This document shows, piece by piece, positions 6,478 to 14,843 of a DNA stretch of 21,927 bases. Every line of letters starts with the position of its first letter. Within the stretch, counting starts at the first letter, position 1. The position numbers and the translations under genes are program-made. The DNA is from Candidatus Buchananbacteria bacterium. Lineage in GTDB: Bacteria > Patescibacteriota > Patescibacteriia > CAIXNZ01. The stretch is taken from positions 1 to 21,927 of the forward strand of contig JAUVKC010000011.1 in assembly GCA_030592165.1 (NCBI GenBank), given 5' to 3'. The notes beneath the pieces are model-generated. The model made no database searches. It was not told the origin of the DNA and saw nothing but the letters and a program-made list of their open reading frames with translations.

Positions 6478-7332
6478 ATGCCAGAAAAAAATGATAAAAA
6501 TGAAACTTTTGAAGATGACTTCGGTGGTATCAGTTTTGAAGATGAAGATTCTCTAAATCCGGAAACTGAACAAGACTTGTATAATAAGCAAGTAGTTTTT
6601 AATGTATATGAAAATATAGCCAAAATAAAAGCAGGGAAAAAAATTGATCAGAAAAATGCATTACCAGAAGAAAACGAAATAAATAAAATTCTAAAAAAGA
6701 TTCCGGCAAATAATGATCTTTTGGTAGGTTTAAGGGAATATCCCGAATTAATACATAAGATACAGTCTGTTGATAATGAATCGAGCACTTCTGCCAAAAT
6801 GGATATTTTTTATAGCAAGATTGATCAGATATATGAGGCCTTGCAAAATTTATCAGAAAAATTTGGTCAAGACATTATTATGCATATGCTAGAGAGGAAT
6901 GAGATTGAAAAAAAGGCTCAGGAAGCGTTTGCTGAACTTAAAGAGCCTAGTCAAAGAATGTTTGAATACATCAAGTTAAAAGATGAAATGTTTAGGGAGT
7001 CAGTTTTGCAAATCGCCAAAAAGCAAAATTTAACTGAAGAAGATAAAAAAAATATTATTCCCATTAAAAAAAATATTGACTGGGTAATTGAAAAAGAATT
7101 AGAAGATATTAATAATAAAAAATGGGAATATATAGACGATGCAATTGCCGAAGAGACAAAGAAAAATTTACTGGAAATTAAACAGGCTAAATATCAGAAA
7201 TTATTTAATATTAAGACTTTAGCAACCTTGGGGCTAATAATGGAAAGAAGGGAAGGAGCCGTGTTAAAATTGGAAAATGAAGCTATGAAATTAAATGACA
7301 GAGCCGGTGAGTATCATCAAATAAAATTTTAA
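6478..7332 (+). CDS. Acidic helical protein of unknown function
   Basis: A 284-residue soluble protein starting MPEKNDKNE at ATG 6478; a TTG at 6472 would add two residues and is less likely. The first 35 residues are strongly acidic and disordered (DDFGGISFEDEDS). The remainder is charged helix with heptad-like stretches, especially 120-165 and 195-284. There is no membrane segment, no signal peptide and no motif I can name. It begins ten bases after comM without a ribosome site or promoter, so it is probably co-transcribed with and perhaps coupled to comM. It ends at a strong bidirectional terminator. Confidence 0.75.
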   Translation: MPEKNDKNETFEDDFGGISFEDEDSLNPETEQDLYNKQVVFNVYENIAKIKAGKKIDQKNALPEENEINKILKKIPANNDLLVGLREYPELIHKIQSVDNESSTSAKMDIFYSKIDQIYEALQNLSEKFGQDIIMHMLERNEIEKKAQEAFAELKEPSQRMFEYIKLKDEMFRESVLQIAKKQNLTEEDKKNIIPIKKNIDWVIEKELEDINNKKWEYIDDAIAEETKKNLLEIKQAKYQKLFNIKTLATLGLIMERREGAVLKLENEAMKLNDRAGEYHQIKF

Positions 7333-7348
7333 TATATTTTAAAAAGAA

Positions 7349-7378
7349 AAAGACACCAGCGTAACTGCTGGTGTCTTT
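7349..7378. terminator. Strong bidirectional terminator
   Basis: Twelve-base perfect arms AAAGACACCAGC (7349-7360) and GCTGGTGTCTTT (7367-7378) surround a six-base loop, with A runs on the left and T runs on the right. The stop codon of the minus-strand gene (7377-7379) overlaps the base of the stem. It serves both converging units. Confidence 0.9.
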
Positions 7379-7667
7379 AGTTTTTTTCGATTTCTGTCAT
7401 TAGTTTAGATAATTTTGCTTGATCATCTGCGTTTAAGTTTTCAATCATGATAATTAAAGTAGGTGGCTTTTTGAATGTGCGATGTGATATTTCGACTTTA
7501 TCGCTAAATTTACTTTTGAAAAAATTCATAATAGCGACGATGTCGTTATTATTAAGTGATTCTACTTTTTTGCATTGCATTCTGACACATTGATTTTGAT
7601 CTAAATTTGAAGCAAGCAAATAAATCCAGTAAAATTTTGCTAAGGACATTGGTATTACATTGCTCAT
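7377..7667 (-). CDS. Small soluble protein of unknown function with a strong ribosome site
   Basis: A 96-residue protein with mixed helix and strand texture: a helical first half (SLAKFYWIYLLASNL, then NNNDIVAIMNFFKSKF), a predicted strand pair (VEISHRTFKKPPTLIIMIENL) and a final helix. Two Cys occur near 27 and 32. I do not recognise a family. The start is well supported by AAGGAGG ten bases before ATG 7665-7667. A minus-strand promoter with a perfect TTGACA lies at 7718-7746, overlapping the intercistronic gap after the M23 gene. It is therefore an independent unit on the same strand as its upstream neighbour. Confidence 0.75.
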   Translation of the reverse strand: MSNVIPMSLAKFYWIYLLASNLDQNQCVRMQCKKVESLNNNDIVAIMNFFKSKFSDKVEISHRTFKKPPTLIIMIENLNADDQAKLSKLMTEIEKN

Positions 7668-7717
7668 ATGAATTCCTCCTTTTTTGCCCAGTTGTTGAGT
7701 ATGTTAGGCGATAATTA

Positions 7718-7746
7718 ACCTTAGCGCGAAATTGTAAGTTTGTCAA
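7718..7746 (-). promoter_or_regulatory. Promoter of the 7377-7667 gene
   Basis: On the minus strand a perfect TTGACA (7741-7746) is followed after 17 bases by TAAGGT (7718-7723). The -10 match is weak, but the spacing is ideal and the downstream gene carries a Shine-Dalgarno site in a leader of about 44 bases. Confidence 0.6.
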
Positions 7747-7749
7747 GGG

Positions 7750-9054
7750 TTATTTTATATAACTCAAAGGGTTATATTTTTTACTACCAAATCTGACTTC
7801 AAAATGAAGATGTGAGCCTGTTGAGTATCCAGTAGAACCCATCTCACCCAAAACGTCACCTCTGGCTACTCGTAAACCTACTTTCATATTACTATTGATT
7901 CTCTGGAAATGAGCATACAAGGTTGATTTACCTCCTCCATGATCAATAATTATATGATAACCATAACCGTATTTAAGCCAAGCTACTTTTGTGATTACAC
8001 CATCATCAGCTGCCCAAATAGGATCACCAAAGCCCCCATCAATATCAAGACCAGTATGACGCCAGTTATAATATTGTGAAATTCTTCTAGCTGTTGTTGG
8101 CCAGGCCATACTTGTTCCTGAAGGAACATTAACATGTACGGGGTTAAAGATTTGCCCAACAGAAGCTAATCGAGTTGCTGGTCGTGGAGCATAATATGGT
8201 TGACCTTCAGGCACAAAGATTATTTGACCAACAGTAATATCACTTGCGTCAGCTAATTTATTAAATTCAATAATTTTATCTTCATCAGCCTGGTACTTTT
8301 TGGCAATTTTATTTAGATTATCACCGCTGGTAACCTTGTAGGAAATACCACTTGTTGGCAGGATAGATAATTTTTGGCCAGGTTTTATTAAACTGAATTT
8401 ACTTAAATTATTTTCCCATAAAACCGTATTGGAAGAAATATTAAATTTTTGAGCAATTGAGCCAATAGTATCACCCCCTTGGACGATATATTCAGAAGTC
8501 TTATCACGTTTAATCTTTGAAGCTTCAATTGAAGAAAATTCAGGTTTAATTAAGTCTGAGTTGTCATCTGATAAAACAAGTTCAGTATTTACATCAACAG
8601 CTTCTTCATTAGTATAAATACTATTAGAAGCAGTAACCGCTGTTGTTTCGGTTCCCAGGTATCTGTTTACATCAGTTGGCATACCAGCTTCAAGTGTCTC
8701 TTCGATATATTGTTCTTCCAGGTTAGAGCCAGTAGCTAAAGCAAATAAAACACTTTTTTCACCAAAACCCTCGGCTCTTGTTTCTTCAGCAGCAAAATTA
8801 GTAACACTAATACTAACAACTAAAATAATAATTACAATATGAGTAATGTATTTATTCAAAAATATATATAATGGTCGAAAAGTTTCTGTTGGCAACAGTA
8901 TTTTAAGTATTTTCTTGATATTATATAAAAATTTATATAGATTAAGAATAAAGTAACGATAAAAAAATCGACCAATGATTTTTATTGGTTCCGCGAACAT
9001 TATTTTAAGCAAATTAAAAAAGAACTTTAAAAGTAAATTAAAGCCTCTTAGCAA
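7750..9054 (-). CDS. Membrane-anchored LysM-M23 peptidoglycan endopeptidase
   Basis: A 434-residue protein. A basic amphipathic N-terminal region (1-68, rich in Phe, Leu, Lys) precedes a transmembrane helix at about 71-87 (ITHIVIIILVVSISV). An acidic linker follows, then two LysM repeats (about 188-233, EYIVQGGDTIGSIAQKF; about 237-282, SYKVTSGDNLNKIAKKY) that bind peptidoglycan. The C-terminal M23 domain has the zinc ligands of HTGLD (H333, D337) and HLH (H415, H417), and a YAH histidine at 382. It should cleave peptide crosslinks outside the membrane. The first codon is TTG at 9052-9054; ATG at 8998-9000 would shorten it by 18 residues, and neither has a ribosome site, so the start is uncertain. 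Confidence 0.92.
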   Translation of the reverse strand: MLRGFNLLLKFFFNLLKIMFAEPIKIIGRFFYRYFILNLYKFLYNIKKILKILLPTETFRPLYIFLNKYITHIVIIILVVSISVTNFAAEETRAEGFGEKSVLFALATGSNLEEQYIEETLEAGMPTDVNRYLGTETTAVTASNSIYTNEEAVDVNTELVLSDDNSDLIKPEFSSIEASKIKRDKTSEYIVQGGDTIGSIAQKFNISSNTVLWENNLSKFSLIKPGQKLSILPTSGISYKVTSGDNLNKIAKKYQADEDKIIEFNKLADASDITVGQIIFVPEGQPYYAPRPATRLASVGQIFNPVHVNVPSGTSMAWPTTARRISQYYNWRHTGLDIDGGFGDPIWAADDGVITKVAWLKYGYGYHIIIDHGGGKSTLYAHFQRINSNMKVGLRVARGDVLGEMGSTGYSTGSHLHFEVRFGSKKYNPLSYIK

Positions 9055-9176
9055 CGCTAGTAAGATTCGAATAAAAAAATGTTTAATTGATCTACTAATA
9101 TATTTTTTCCTAATTTATTTTACCAGAATGATTTTACTATAAAACCACCTTAAAAGTGAAATAAATTTATATGAAT

Positions 9177-9205
9177 ATTATAACAATATCAAGTTTAACT
9201 GTCAA
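9177..9205 (-). promoter_or_regulatory. Perfect consensus promoter of the M23 gene
   Basis: On the minus strand TTGACA (9200-9205), a 17-base spacer ending TGT (extended -10) and TATAAT (9177-9182). Predicted start near 9170, leaving a leader of about 116 bases to the TTG start or 170 to the ATG. The gap 9055-9376 holds only this promoter, the hppA promoter and AT-rich leaders. Confidence 0.8.
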
Positions 9206-9262
9206 TTATGTAAAATAAACATTTTTTTGATCTAGCTTTAGGTTTTTAAGTCTAAAGATAAG

Positions 9263-9290
9263 TTGACAATAATAAATATTGTGATAAAAT
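9263..9290 (+). promoter_or_regulatory. Promoter of the pyrophosphatase gene
   Basis: Perfect TTGACA (9263-9268), a 16-base spacer and TAAAAT (9285-9290) preceded by TGA (extended -10). The leader is about 80 bases, contains the palindrome CCATTAATGG and has no Shine-Dalgarno sequence before ATG 9377. Confidence 0.75.
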
Positions 9291-9376
9291 ATTAATGTAT
9301 AGTTTTTAAATAATACAATAATTTATAGCTAATTTTAGCCATTAATGGTTAATTTTTAATTAATAAGAAAATAATT

Positions 9377-11368
9377 ATGGAATCAAGTATTCTTTTTGCT
9401 CTGATTGCTTCAGTCGTAGCAGTTATTTATGGGCTAATATTAATACGTCTAGTCTTAAAATTACCAAAGGGCGATGAAAAAATGCAAGAAATAGCTCAAG
9501 CTATTCAAGACGGTGCTAAAGCTTATCTGAACCGCCAATATAGAACAATCTCTATTGTTGCAGTGATTTTGTTTTTGATCATTGGTTTTGCTTTGAATTG
9601 GACAACTGCACTTGGTTTTTTGGTTGGAGCAGTTTTATCAGGGTTAACTGGTTATATTGGGATGAATGTATCTGTTCGGGCAAATGTTCGGACAGCTGAA
9701 GCTGCTAAACAAGGTTTAAAAAAAGCTTTAAATGTGGCTGTGAGAGGTGGAGCTGTGACAGGGTTTTTAGTTGTTGGGCTGGCTCTTTTAGGAGTTGCTG
9801 GTTTTTATTTAATTACTAAAGATTTATCAGCTTTAATCGGTTTAGGTTTCGGTGCTTCATTGATTTCAATCTTTGCCCGTCTTGGTGGCGGTATATTTAC
9901 TAAGGCTGCTGATGTTGGGGCTGATTTAGTTGGTAAAGTAGAGGTTGGTATTCCTGAAGATGATCCTCGTAATCCAGCTGTAATTGCTGATAATGTTGGC
10001 GATAATGTTGGTGATTGTGCAGGTATGGCAGCTGATTTATTTGAAACTTATGCAGTAACTGCGATTGCCGCAATGATTATTGCGAGCTTTGTCTTTCCTA
10101 ATATAAATAATGCGATATTATATCCATTAGTTCTTGGTGGTATTTCAATTTTTGCTTCAATAATCGGTAGCTTTTTTATCCGGTTAGGTGCTAAGAAAAA
10201 TATTATGGGAGCTTTGTATAAAGGTTTGATTGCTGCTGGTCTTGTGGCAGCTGCAGCTTTTTACCCTGCAGCAAAATGGATGTTTGCTGGCAGTGATATT
10301 AACGTCAATAATATTTATTTCGCGTCATTAATCGGTTTGGCTGTGACCGCGGCTTTGGTTGTTATTACAGAATACTATACTTCAACAAAATATAAACCAG
10401 TTAAAGATATTGCTAAAGCTTCTGAAACAGGTCATGGCACTAATGTGATCGCCGGTCTTGCAGTTTCTATGAAATCAACTGCTTTGCCAGTGCTGGTTAT
10501 TTCAGCTGCTATCTTAGGCGCCTTTGCGTTATCAGGAATTTATGGTGTAGCGATTGCCGCTATGGCTATGCTTTCAATGGCTGGTATTATTGTGGCGATT
10601 GATTCATACGGACCTATTACTGATAATGCCGGCGGTATTGCTGAAATGGCTGATCTTTCTGACGATGTTCGTAATATTACTGATCCTTTAGATGCTGTTG
10701 GTAATACTACTAAGGCTGTAACAAAGGGTTATGCTATTGGTTCAGCAGCTCTGGCTTCTTTAGTCCTTTTTGCTGATTTTACTCATGCCTTACCTGAAGA
10801 AGTTGTCTTTGCAATTAATGATCCAAAAGTTTTGGTAGGTTTATTTATAGGTGGTCTATTACCGTTTTTATTTGGAGCTTTATCAATGCAAGCTGTTGGT
10901 AAAACAGCTGGAAAAGTTGTAGAAGATGTAAGAGCTCAGTTCAAAGAAAAACCTGGTATTATGGAAGGTAATGAAAAACCTGATTACAAAAGAACAGTTG
11001 ATATTGTAACCAAGGCCGCAATTAAAGAAATGATTATTCCAGCCTTGATTCCAGTCTTGATACCAATTATTGTTGGTTTTTCACCTTTTCTTGGAGTTAA
11101 AGCTTTGGGTGGTCTATTAGTTGGATCAATTATTACTGGTATCTTTGTTGCTATTTCAATGACAAGTGGTGGTGGTGCTTGGGATAATGCTAAGAAATAC
11201 ATCGAAGAAGGTAATCATGGTGGTAAGGGTTCTGATGCTCATAAAGCTGCTGTAACAGGTGATACGGTTGGTGATCCTTACAAAGATACTGCTGGTCCGG
11301 CCATTAATCCAATGATTAAGATTTTGAATATAGTTGCCTTATTGATTGTTGGACTTTTGTTGTTATAA
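9377..11368 (+). CDS. hppA: Membrane-bound proton-pumping pyrophosphatase, K+-independent type
   Basis: A 663-residue polytopic membrane protein, full length for the family, which hydrolyses PPi to pump H+ (or Na+) out of the cytoplasm. The active-site signature DDPRNPAVIADNVGDNVGDC starts near residue 195. The second and third conserved Asp-rich loops (SYGPITDNAGGIAEM, about 413; GDTVGDPYKDTAGPAINP, about 632) are intact. At GNTTKAVTKG (442-451) the diagnostic positions are Lys446 and Thr449; Lys there replaces the bound K+ of the K+-dependent subfamily, so this should be a K+-independent H+ pump. It has its own promoter, is a single-gene unit, and ends at a bidirectional terminator shared with smc. 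Confidence 0.95.
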   Translation: MESSILFALIASVVAVIYGLILIRLVLKLPKGDEKMQEIAQAIQDGAKAYLNRQYRTISIVAVILFLIIGFALNWTTALGFLVGAVLSGLTGYIGMNVSVRANVRTAEAAKQGLKKALNVAVRGGAVTGFLVVGLALLGVAGFYLITKDLSALIGLGFGASLISIFARLGGGIFTKAADVGADLVGKVEVGIPEDDPRNPAVIADNVGDNVGDCAGMAADLFETYAVTAIAAMIIASFVFPNINNAILYPLVLGGISIFASIIGSFFIRLGAKKNIMGALYKGLIAAGLVAAAAFYPAAKWMFAGSDINVNNIYFASLIGLAVTAALVVITEYYTSTKYKPVKDIAKASETGHGTNVIAGLAVSMKSTALPVLVISAAILGAFALSGIYGVAIAAMAMLSMAGIIVAIDSYGPITDNAGGIAEMADLSDDVRNITDPLDAVGNTTKAVTKGYAIGSAALASLVLFADFTHALPEEVVFAINDPKVLVGLFIGGLLPFLFGALSMQAVGKTAGKVVEDVRAQFKEKPGIMEGNEKPDYKRTVDIVTKAAIKEMIIPALIPVLIPIIVGFSPFLGVKALGGLLVGSIITGIFVAISMTSGGGAWDNAKKYIEEGNHGGKGSDAHKAAVTGDTVGDPYKDTAGPAINPMIKILNIVALLIVGLLLL

Positions 11369-11384
11369 AATACTTGATAATATA

Positions 11385-11418
11385 ACAAAAAACCCTGAAA
11401 AGTTCAGGGTTTTTTTGT
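11385..11418. terminator. Bidirectional terminator between hppA and smc
   Basis: The core ACCCTGAA (11392-11399) pairs with TTCAGGGT (11403-11410) around a three-base loop, extended by an A6/T6 tract and further flanking pairs. It lies between the convergent stops of hppA (11368) and smc (11436). Confidence 0.9.
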
Positions 11419-11435
11419 TATGTTAGTTTTAGTTT

Positions 11436-14099
11436 TTATGTCTGCCCAACCATCTCTTCAGCATCAGCCAGTTTGATTGAAAGTAGTTTTGAAATACCGT
11501 CGTCGCTCATTGTTATTCCGTATAAAACATTTGCATAATGCATAGTAACTCTGTTGTGAGTAACAACAATGAATTGGGTCTTTTTAGATAGTTCCTGTAA
11601 AATTAAATTAAATCTTTCAGCATTAGCTTCATCAAGTGGAGCATCAATTTCATCAAGGACGATAAATGGTGAAGGATTATTGGAAATAATCGCGCAGATT
11701 AAGGCAATTGAAGTTAAAGCTCTTTCACCACCAGATAACATACTAATAGATTTGATCTTTTTGCCAGGAGGATTAGCTTTGATCTCTATCCCCGCATAAG
11801 CTTCTTTTTCCTTTTCTTTTATTCTTTTGGCAAATTTATCTGCCTTGGCTAAAACACCCTCATCTTCCTCATCATCTTCATCTTCTGTTTCCTCTTTTTC
11901 TTCTTTCTTCACTTCAGCAGCGTTAATTTTGATAAGTTCTGCTGATCCGCCATTAAATAACATTTTGAAATATTTTTGAAATTCTTTATTTATTTCTTTA
12001 AAAGCTTTATCAAATTGTTCACGAATATTCTTATCTAATTCTTCAATAACTTCTTCAAGTTTTTTGATAGCTTCTTCAAGGTCTTGTGATTGAGAAGAAA
12101 GAAAATCATATCTTTCTTTTATTTCTTTATACTCTGATTGAGTTTCATCATCTATCCCGCCAATTATTTCAAGTTGTCGTTTTGATTGTTCTATTTTTTC
12201 ATATGTTGCATCTTGATTAATTTCACACTGAGATTGATGATTTCTAATTTTTTCTAATTCTAGCCGATTATATCGTATGTCAGTTTCAATATCTTCTTGT
12301 TTAGTTGTATGTTTTGCTAATTCAATTTCAAATTGATTGATTTCCTGACTAAATAAATTTAGTTTTAGTTGTTTTTCCTGAAAATCTTGTTGTAAATTAA
12401 TTAATTTTTCTTTTTTATTTTGTTCTTCATGATTAAATTTTTTAATTTTCATTTCCTGTTCATTTATTTTCTTTTCAAGTTGCTCAATTTTTTCTTCAAT
12501 TTCTTTAATTTCAGCGATTATCTTAGTGTTAATGGTTTTTTTGCCTTTGGTTTGAGAGAGATCAATTTCTTTATCGATTTTAGCTATTTCAAAATTATAA
12601 TTTTCAATCTCATTATTCAAGGCTTCAATTTTTTCTTTTTTAATATTTAAATTAAGAGTGACTTGATTTGTCTCATTTGTGAGGTCATTTTTTTCTCCAC
12701 TTAGTTTTTCTAATTGTTTTTGTAAATTGATAATATCTTCTGTCTCTTGAGATTTGAAGTTTTTCAGTTTTTCTAAATAAAGTGATAATTTTTGTGAAAT
12801 TTTTCTGGCCTGAGATTTGATTTCTTCCAATTCTTCAATTTTTTTAACATTGATAAGTTGTTCAACTAAATTTTGTTGCTGATTAAATATATCTTCAATT
12901 TCTTTATCTTGTTCAAACGGGATTTGGGTCGTATTTTGGATTTGGCTTAATTCAGTTTTTACAGTTTCTAGCCTGCCATTAATGGAGTCTAATTGATTGG
13001 TTTTATTTTTTAGATTATTTTCTTCTTGAATAATTAAATTTTCAATTTCATTGACTTTATGTTTGTTATTTTTGATTTGTGAACCCAATTCATCTTTCCT
13101 TTTATTTAACCAAACAATATTTCCTTGACCTTGTTTTTCCAGGTCTAAATTGATTTTAGCTTTTAATATTGTTTGATCGTGAAGTAATAAATTCTTTTGT
13201 GAGATTAATTCATTATATTGATCCTGAATTTTATCAAATTCTGATTGTCGTGAATTTTCATTAGAAAATATTTCTATTTCTTTTTTTATATCATCGATTT
13301 CATCTTTTAATCCAGAACCATTTTTGTCTGATCCTTTTTTATTTTGTCTGACTTTTTTTATTTTGTTTTCCAGATTTTGCCAAATATGAGAATAATAATT
13401 TAATTGAAGTTTTTTAAGTTCTTTTTCTATTTCCTCTCTTTTCTCTAGTTTTTTGACTTGTCTTGTTAATGATTTTAATCTTGGTTCGATTTCCTGCAAA
13501 GTCAATTCAGTTTGAGCTAGGTTTTCTCTTGTTGATTTGAATTTATTTAAAGTTTGATCTCGTTTGATCTGAAATTGTTTAACACCAACAGCTTCATCAA
13601 AAAGATCTTTTCTTTCTTGCAATGAGGCTGACAGGACAGAATCTGCCATACCTTGACCAATAATTGAATAAGTCCTTTGACCAAAATTAGCTTTGGCCAA
13701 AAGCATATGTATATCACCCAAACGAGCTTTACTCTTATTAATAAAATATTCACTTTCACCTGATTGATAAACTCGTCTGGTAATTATAATTTCAGAATAA
13801 TCAAGATCAGCTTGTTTGTCTTCATTATTTAAATATAAAGAAGCTTCAGCAAATCCAAGTCGGGCTTTTTTGTCAGAACCTGAAAAAATAACATCCTGAC
13901 CTTTTTTACCACGTAAAGTTTTTATACTTGTTTCACCCAGGACCCAACGAATCGCATCTGCCACGTTTGATTTTCCAGAACCATTAGGACCAACAATACC
14001 AGTGATACTATGAACACCTTTGATTTTGTCAGGAAACTCTAAAATAGTCTTTTGAGCAAAAGATTTGAAACCATGAATTTCAAGTTTTTCTAAATACAT
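11436..14099 (-). CDS. smc: SMC-family chromosome segregation ATPase without a visible hinge
   Basis: An 887-residue protein with both halves of an SMC ATPase head: Walker A GPNGSGKS at 37-44, the MYLEKLEIHGFKSF start typical of bacterial SMC, signature LSGGERAL at 788-795, Walker B IVLDEIDAPLDE from 813 and the VTHNR switch. Between them, about residues 170-735 are almost unbroken coiled coil. Bacterial SMC is usually about 1150-1200 residues with a globular hinge of about 150 residues at the middle; here I find no hinge-like Gly-rich globular stretch, and no CXXC zinc hook as in Rad50. A very acidic and then basic insert (about 742-775, EEKEETEDEDDEEDEG) sits inside the C-terminal head. Monocistronic on the minus strand; no ribosome site. 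Confidence 0.9.
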   Translation of the reverse strand: MYLEKLEIHGFKSFAQKTILEFPDKIKGVHSITGIVGPNGSGKSNVADAIRWVLGETSIKTLRGKKGQDVIFSGSDKKARLGFAEASLYLNNEDKQADLDYSEIIITRRVYQSGESEYFINKSKARLGDIHMLLAKANFGQRTYSIIGQGMADSVLSASLQERKDLFDEAVGVKQFQIKRDQTLNKFKSTRENLAQTELTLQEIEPRLKSLTRQVKKLEKREEIEKELKKLQLNYYSHIWQNLENKIKKVRQNKKGSDKNGSGLKDEIDDIKKEIEIFSNENSRQSEFDKIQDQYNELISQKNLLLHDQTILKAKINLDLEKQGQGNIVWLNKRKDELGSQIKNNKHKVNEIENLIIQEENNLKNKTNQLDSINGRLETVKTELSQIQNTTQIPFEQDKEIEDIFNQQQNLVEQLINVKKIEELEEIKSQARKISQKLSLYLEKLKNFKSQETEDIINLQKQLEKLSGEKNDLTNETNQVTLNLNIKKEKIEALNNEIENYNFEIAKIDKEIDLSQTKGKKTINTKIIAEIKEIEEKIEQLEKKINEQEMKIKKFNHEEQNKKEKLINLQQDFQEKQLKLNLFSQEINQFEIELAKHTTKQEDIETDIRYNRLELEKIRNHQSQCEINQDATYEKIEQSKRQLEIIGGIDDETQSEYKEIKERYDFLSSQSQDLEEAIKKLEEVIEELDKNIREQFDKAFKEINKEFQKYFKMLFNGGSAELIKINAAEVKKEEKEETEDEDDEEDEGVLAKADKFAKRIKEKEKEAYAGIEIKANPPGKKIKSISMLSGGERALTSIALICAIISNNPSPFIVLDEIDAPLDEANAERFNLILQELSKKTQFIVVTHNRVTMHYANVLYGITMSDDGISKLLSIKLADAEEMVGQT

Positions 14100-14104
14100 A
14101 GGGT

Positions 14105-14203
14105 TACAAATTTACATATAATATACAAATACTACAAATTTATTAAATTTGTAGCAGATTTGTATTATTGTTATTATATAATATTTTAAGCTTAGGTACA
14201 AAT
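14105..14203. repeat. Cluster of six TACAAAT heptamers including a 23-bp perfect palindrome
   Basis: TACAAAT occurs at 14105-14111, 14124-14130, 14133-14139 and 14197-14203, and its complement ATTTGTA at 14147-14153 and 14158-14164. The third and fourth copies are the arms of a perfect 11+1+11 base palindrome (14132-14154, arm CTACAAATTTA). The array fills the gap between the divergent smc and 14260 genes. The last copy abuts the -35 box of the 14260 promoter. This looks like an operator array; the binding protein is unknown. Confidence 0.65.
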
Positions 14204-14204
14204 C

Positions 14205-14233
14205 TTGACTTTTTACTATAATTAGAGTAAATT
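14205..14233 (+). promoter_or_regulatory. Promoter of the 14260-14708 two-gene unit
   Basis: TTGACT (14205-14210), a 17-base spacer and TAAATT (14228-14233). Predicted start near 14240 gives a short leader with the Shine-Dalgarno site at 14246-14253. Confidence 0.65.
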
Positions 14234-14259
14234 AATATATAACCAAAAAGGAGGGAGTT

Positions 14260-14571
14260 ATGATTGAAAGTTCTGGTGATTTTTGTGTAATTTTTAAAGA
14301 AAGCAACAAGTGGCAGCGTAAATTTTTTGATGACTTCACCTCTGCAGAAGAATTCAGGGATAGCAAAGAAAAAGAATCACGTGCATTTGTTCGTGAACAT
14401 GTAGTGGTGAGTACCGGAGGAACCGTACATTTTCATACTGAAATTGATGCACTTCAGCACGCTACTAAAATACAAGGAGCAGGTGTTTCTGTGTTGAATC
14501 CAAGTATCGAAGGTTTGCCACAAGAGTTACTGTATAGTGGAAAAAAGAAGGATGAATTAATTTCCCAATAG
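14260..14571 (+). CDS. Small protein of unknown function, strong ribosome site, probably regulated
   Basis: A 103-residue soluble protein. The N-terminal 50 residues look like strand-helix (FCVIFKESNKWQRKFFDDF, then TSAEEFRDSKEKESRAFV). The middle is strand-rich with several His (VVVSTGGTVHFHTEIDALQHAT), and the C terminus is polar. I do not recognise a family, and metal binding by the His cluster is only a possibility. The start is secure: AAAGGAGGG lies before ATG 14260. The first G+C count by hand is about 37 percent, above the AT-rich neighbours. It is divergent from smc behind the TACAAAT array. A second small ORF with its own ribosome site follows before the terminator. Confidence 0.7.
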   Translation: MIESSGDFCVIFKESNKWQRKFFDDFTSAEEFRDSKEKESRAFVREHVVVSTGGTVHFHTEIDALQHATKIQGAGVSVLNPSIEGLPQELLYSGKKKDELISQ

Positions 14572-14621
14572 CCGCTCGTAATTGAAATTTTACGTTAATG
14601 GTAATAAAGGAGGTGGATTAG

Positions 14622-14708
14622 TTGCCAAAGATAAGAAAAAAATATATCAAACCGATTCTTGAAAAGCATATATTTTCTACTGAAGACTTTTTTCGAGGAT
14701 TTTTGTAA
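14622..14708 (+). CDS. 28-residue basic small ORF with strong ribosome site
   Basis: A TTG start at 14622 lies eight bases after AAAGGAGG (14607-14614), as good a ribosome site as any in the window, and the frame closes at TAA 14706. The peptide begins MPKIRKKYIKPILEKH and ends DFFRGFL: a basic, probably helical N-terminal half and an aromatic C-terminal half. It lies 50 bases after the 14260 gene and before their shared terminator, so the two would be co-transcribed. It could be a genuine small protein, a leader peptide or the remnant of a longer gene. The use of TTG and the length make it provisional. Confidence 0.45.
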   Translation: MPKIRKKYIKPILEKHIFSTEDFFRGFL

Positions 14709-14742
14709 TCAAGAAAAAAACAGTTGCAGGAAAATAAACAAA

Positions 14743-14774
14743 AAAACCGTCATTAATATGGCGGTTTTCTTTTT
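14743..14774 (+). terminator. Terminator of the 14260-14708 unit
   Basis: Eleven-base arms (14743-14753 and 14758-14768; AAAACCGTCAT with ATGGCGGTTTT, one wobble) around a four-base loop, followed by CTTTTTT. Confidence 0.85.
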
Positions 14775-14843
14775 TATGTAATATATTCTTATTTGCTACG
14801 TTATATTATTATCAGGGGATTATTATAAATAACAAGTAAATTT

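Noticed and set aside
11900..13500. Rad50/SbcC identity for the coiled-coil ATPase
   Set aside because: There is no CXXC zinc hook at the middle of the coil and no adjacent SbcD nuclease. The N-terminal FKSF and the head motifs are SMC-like.
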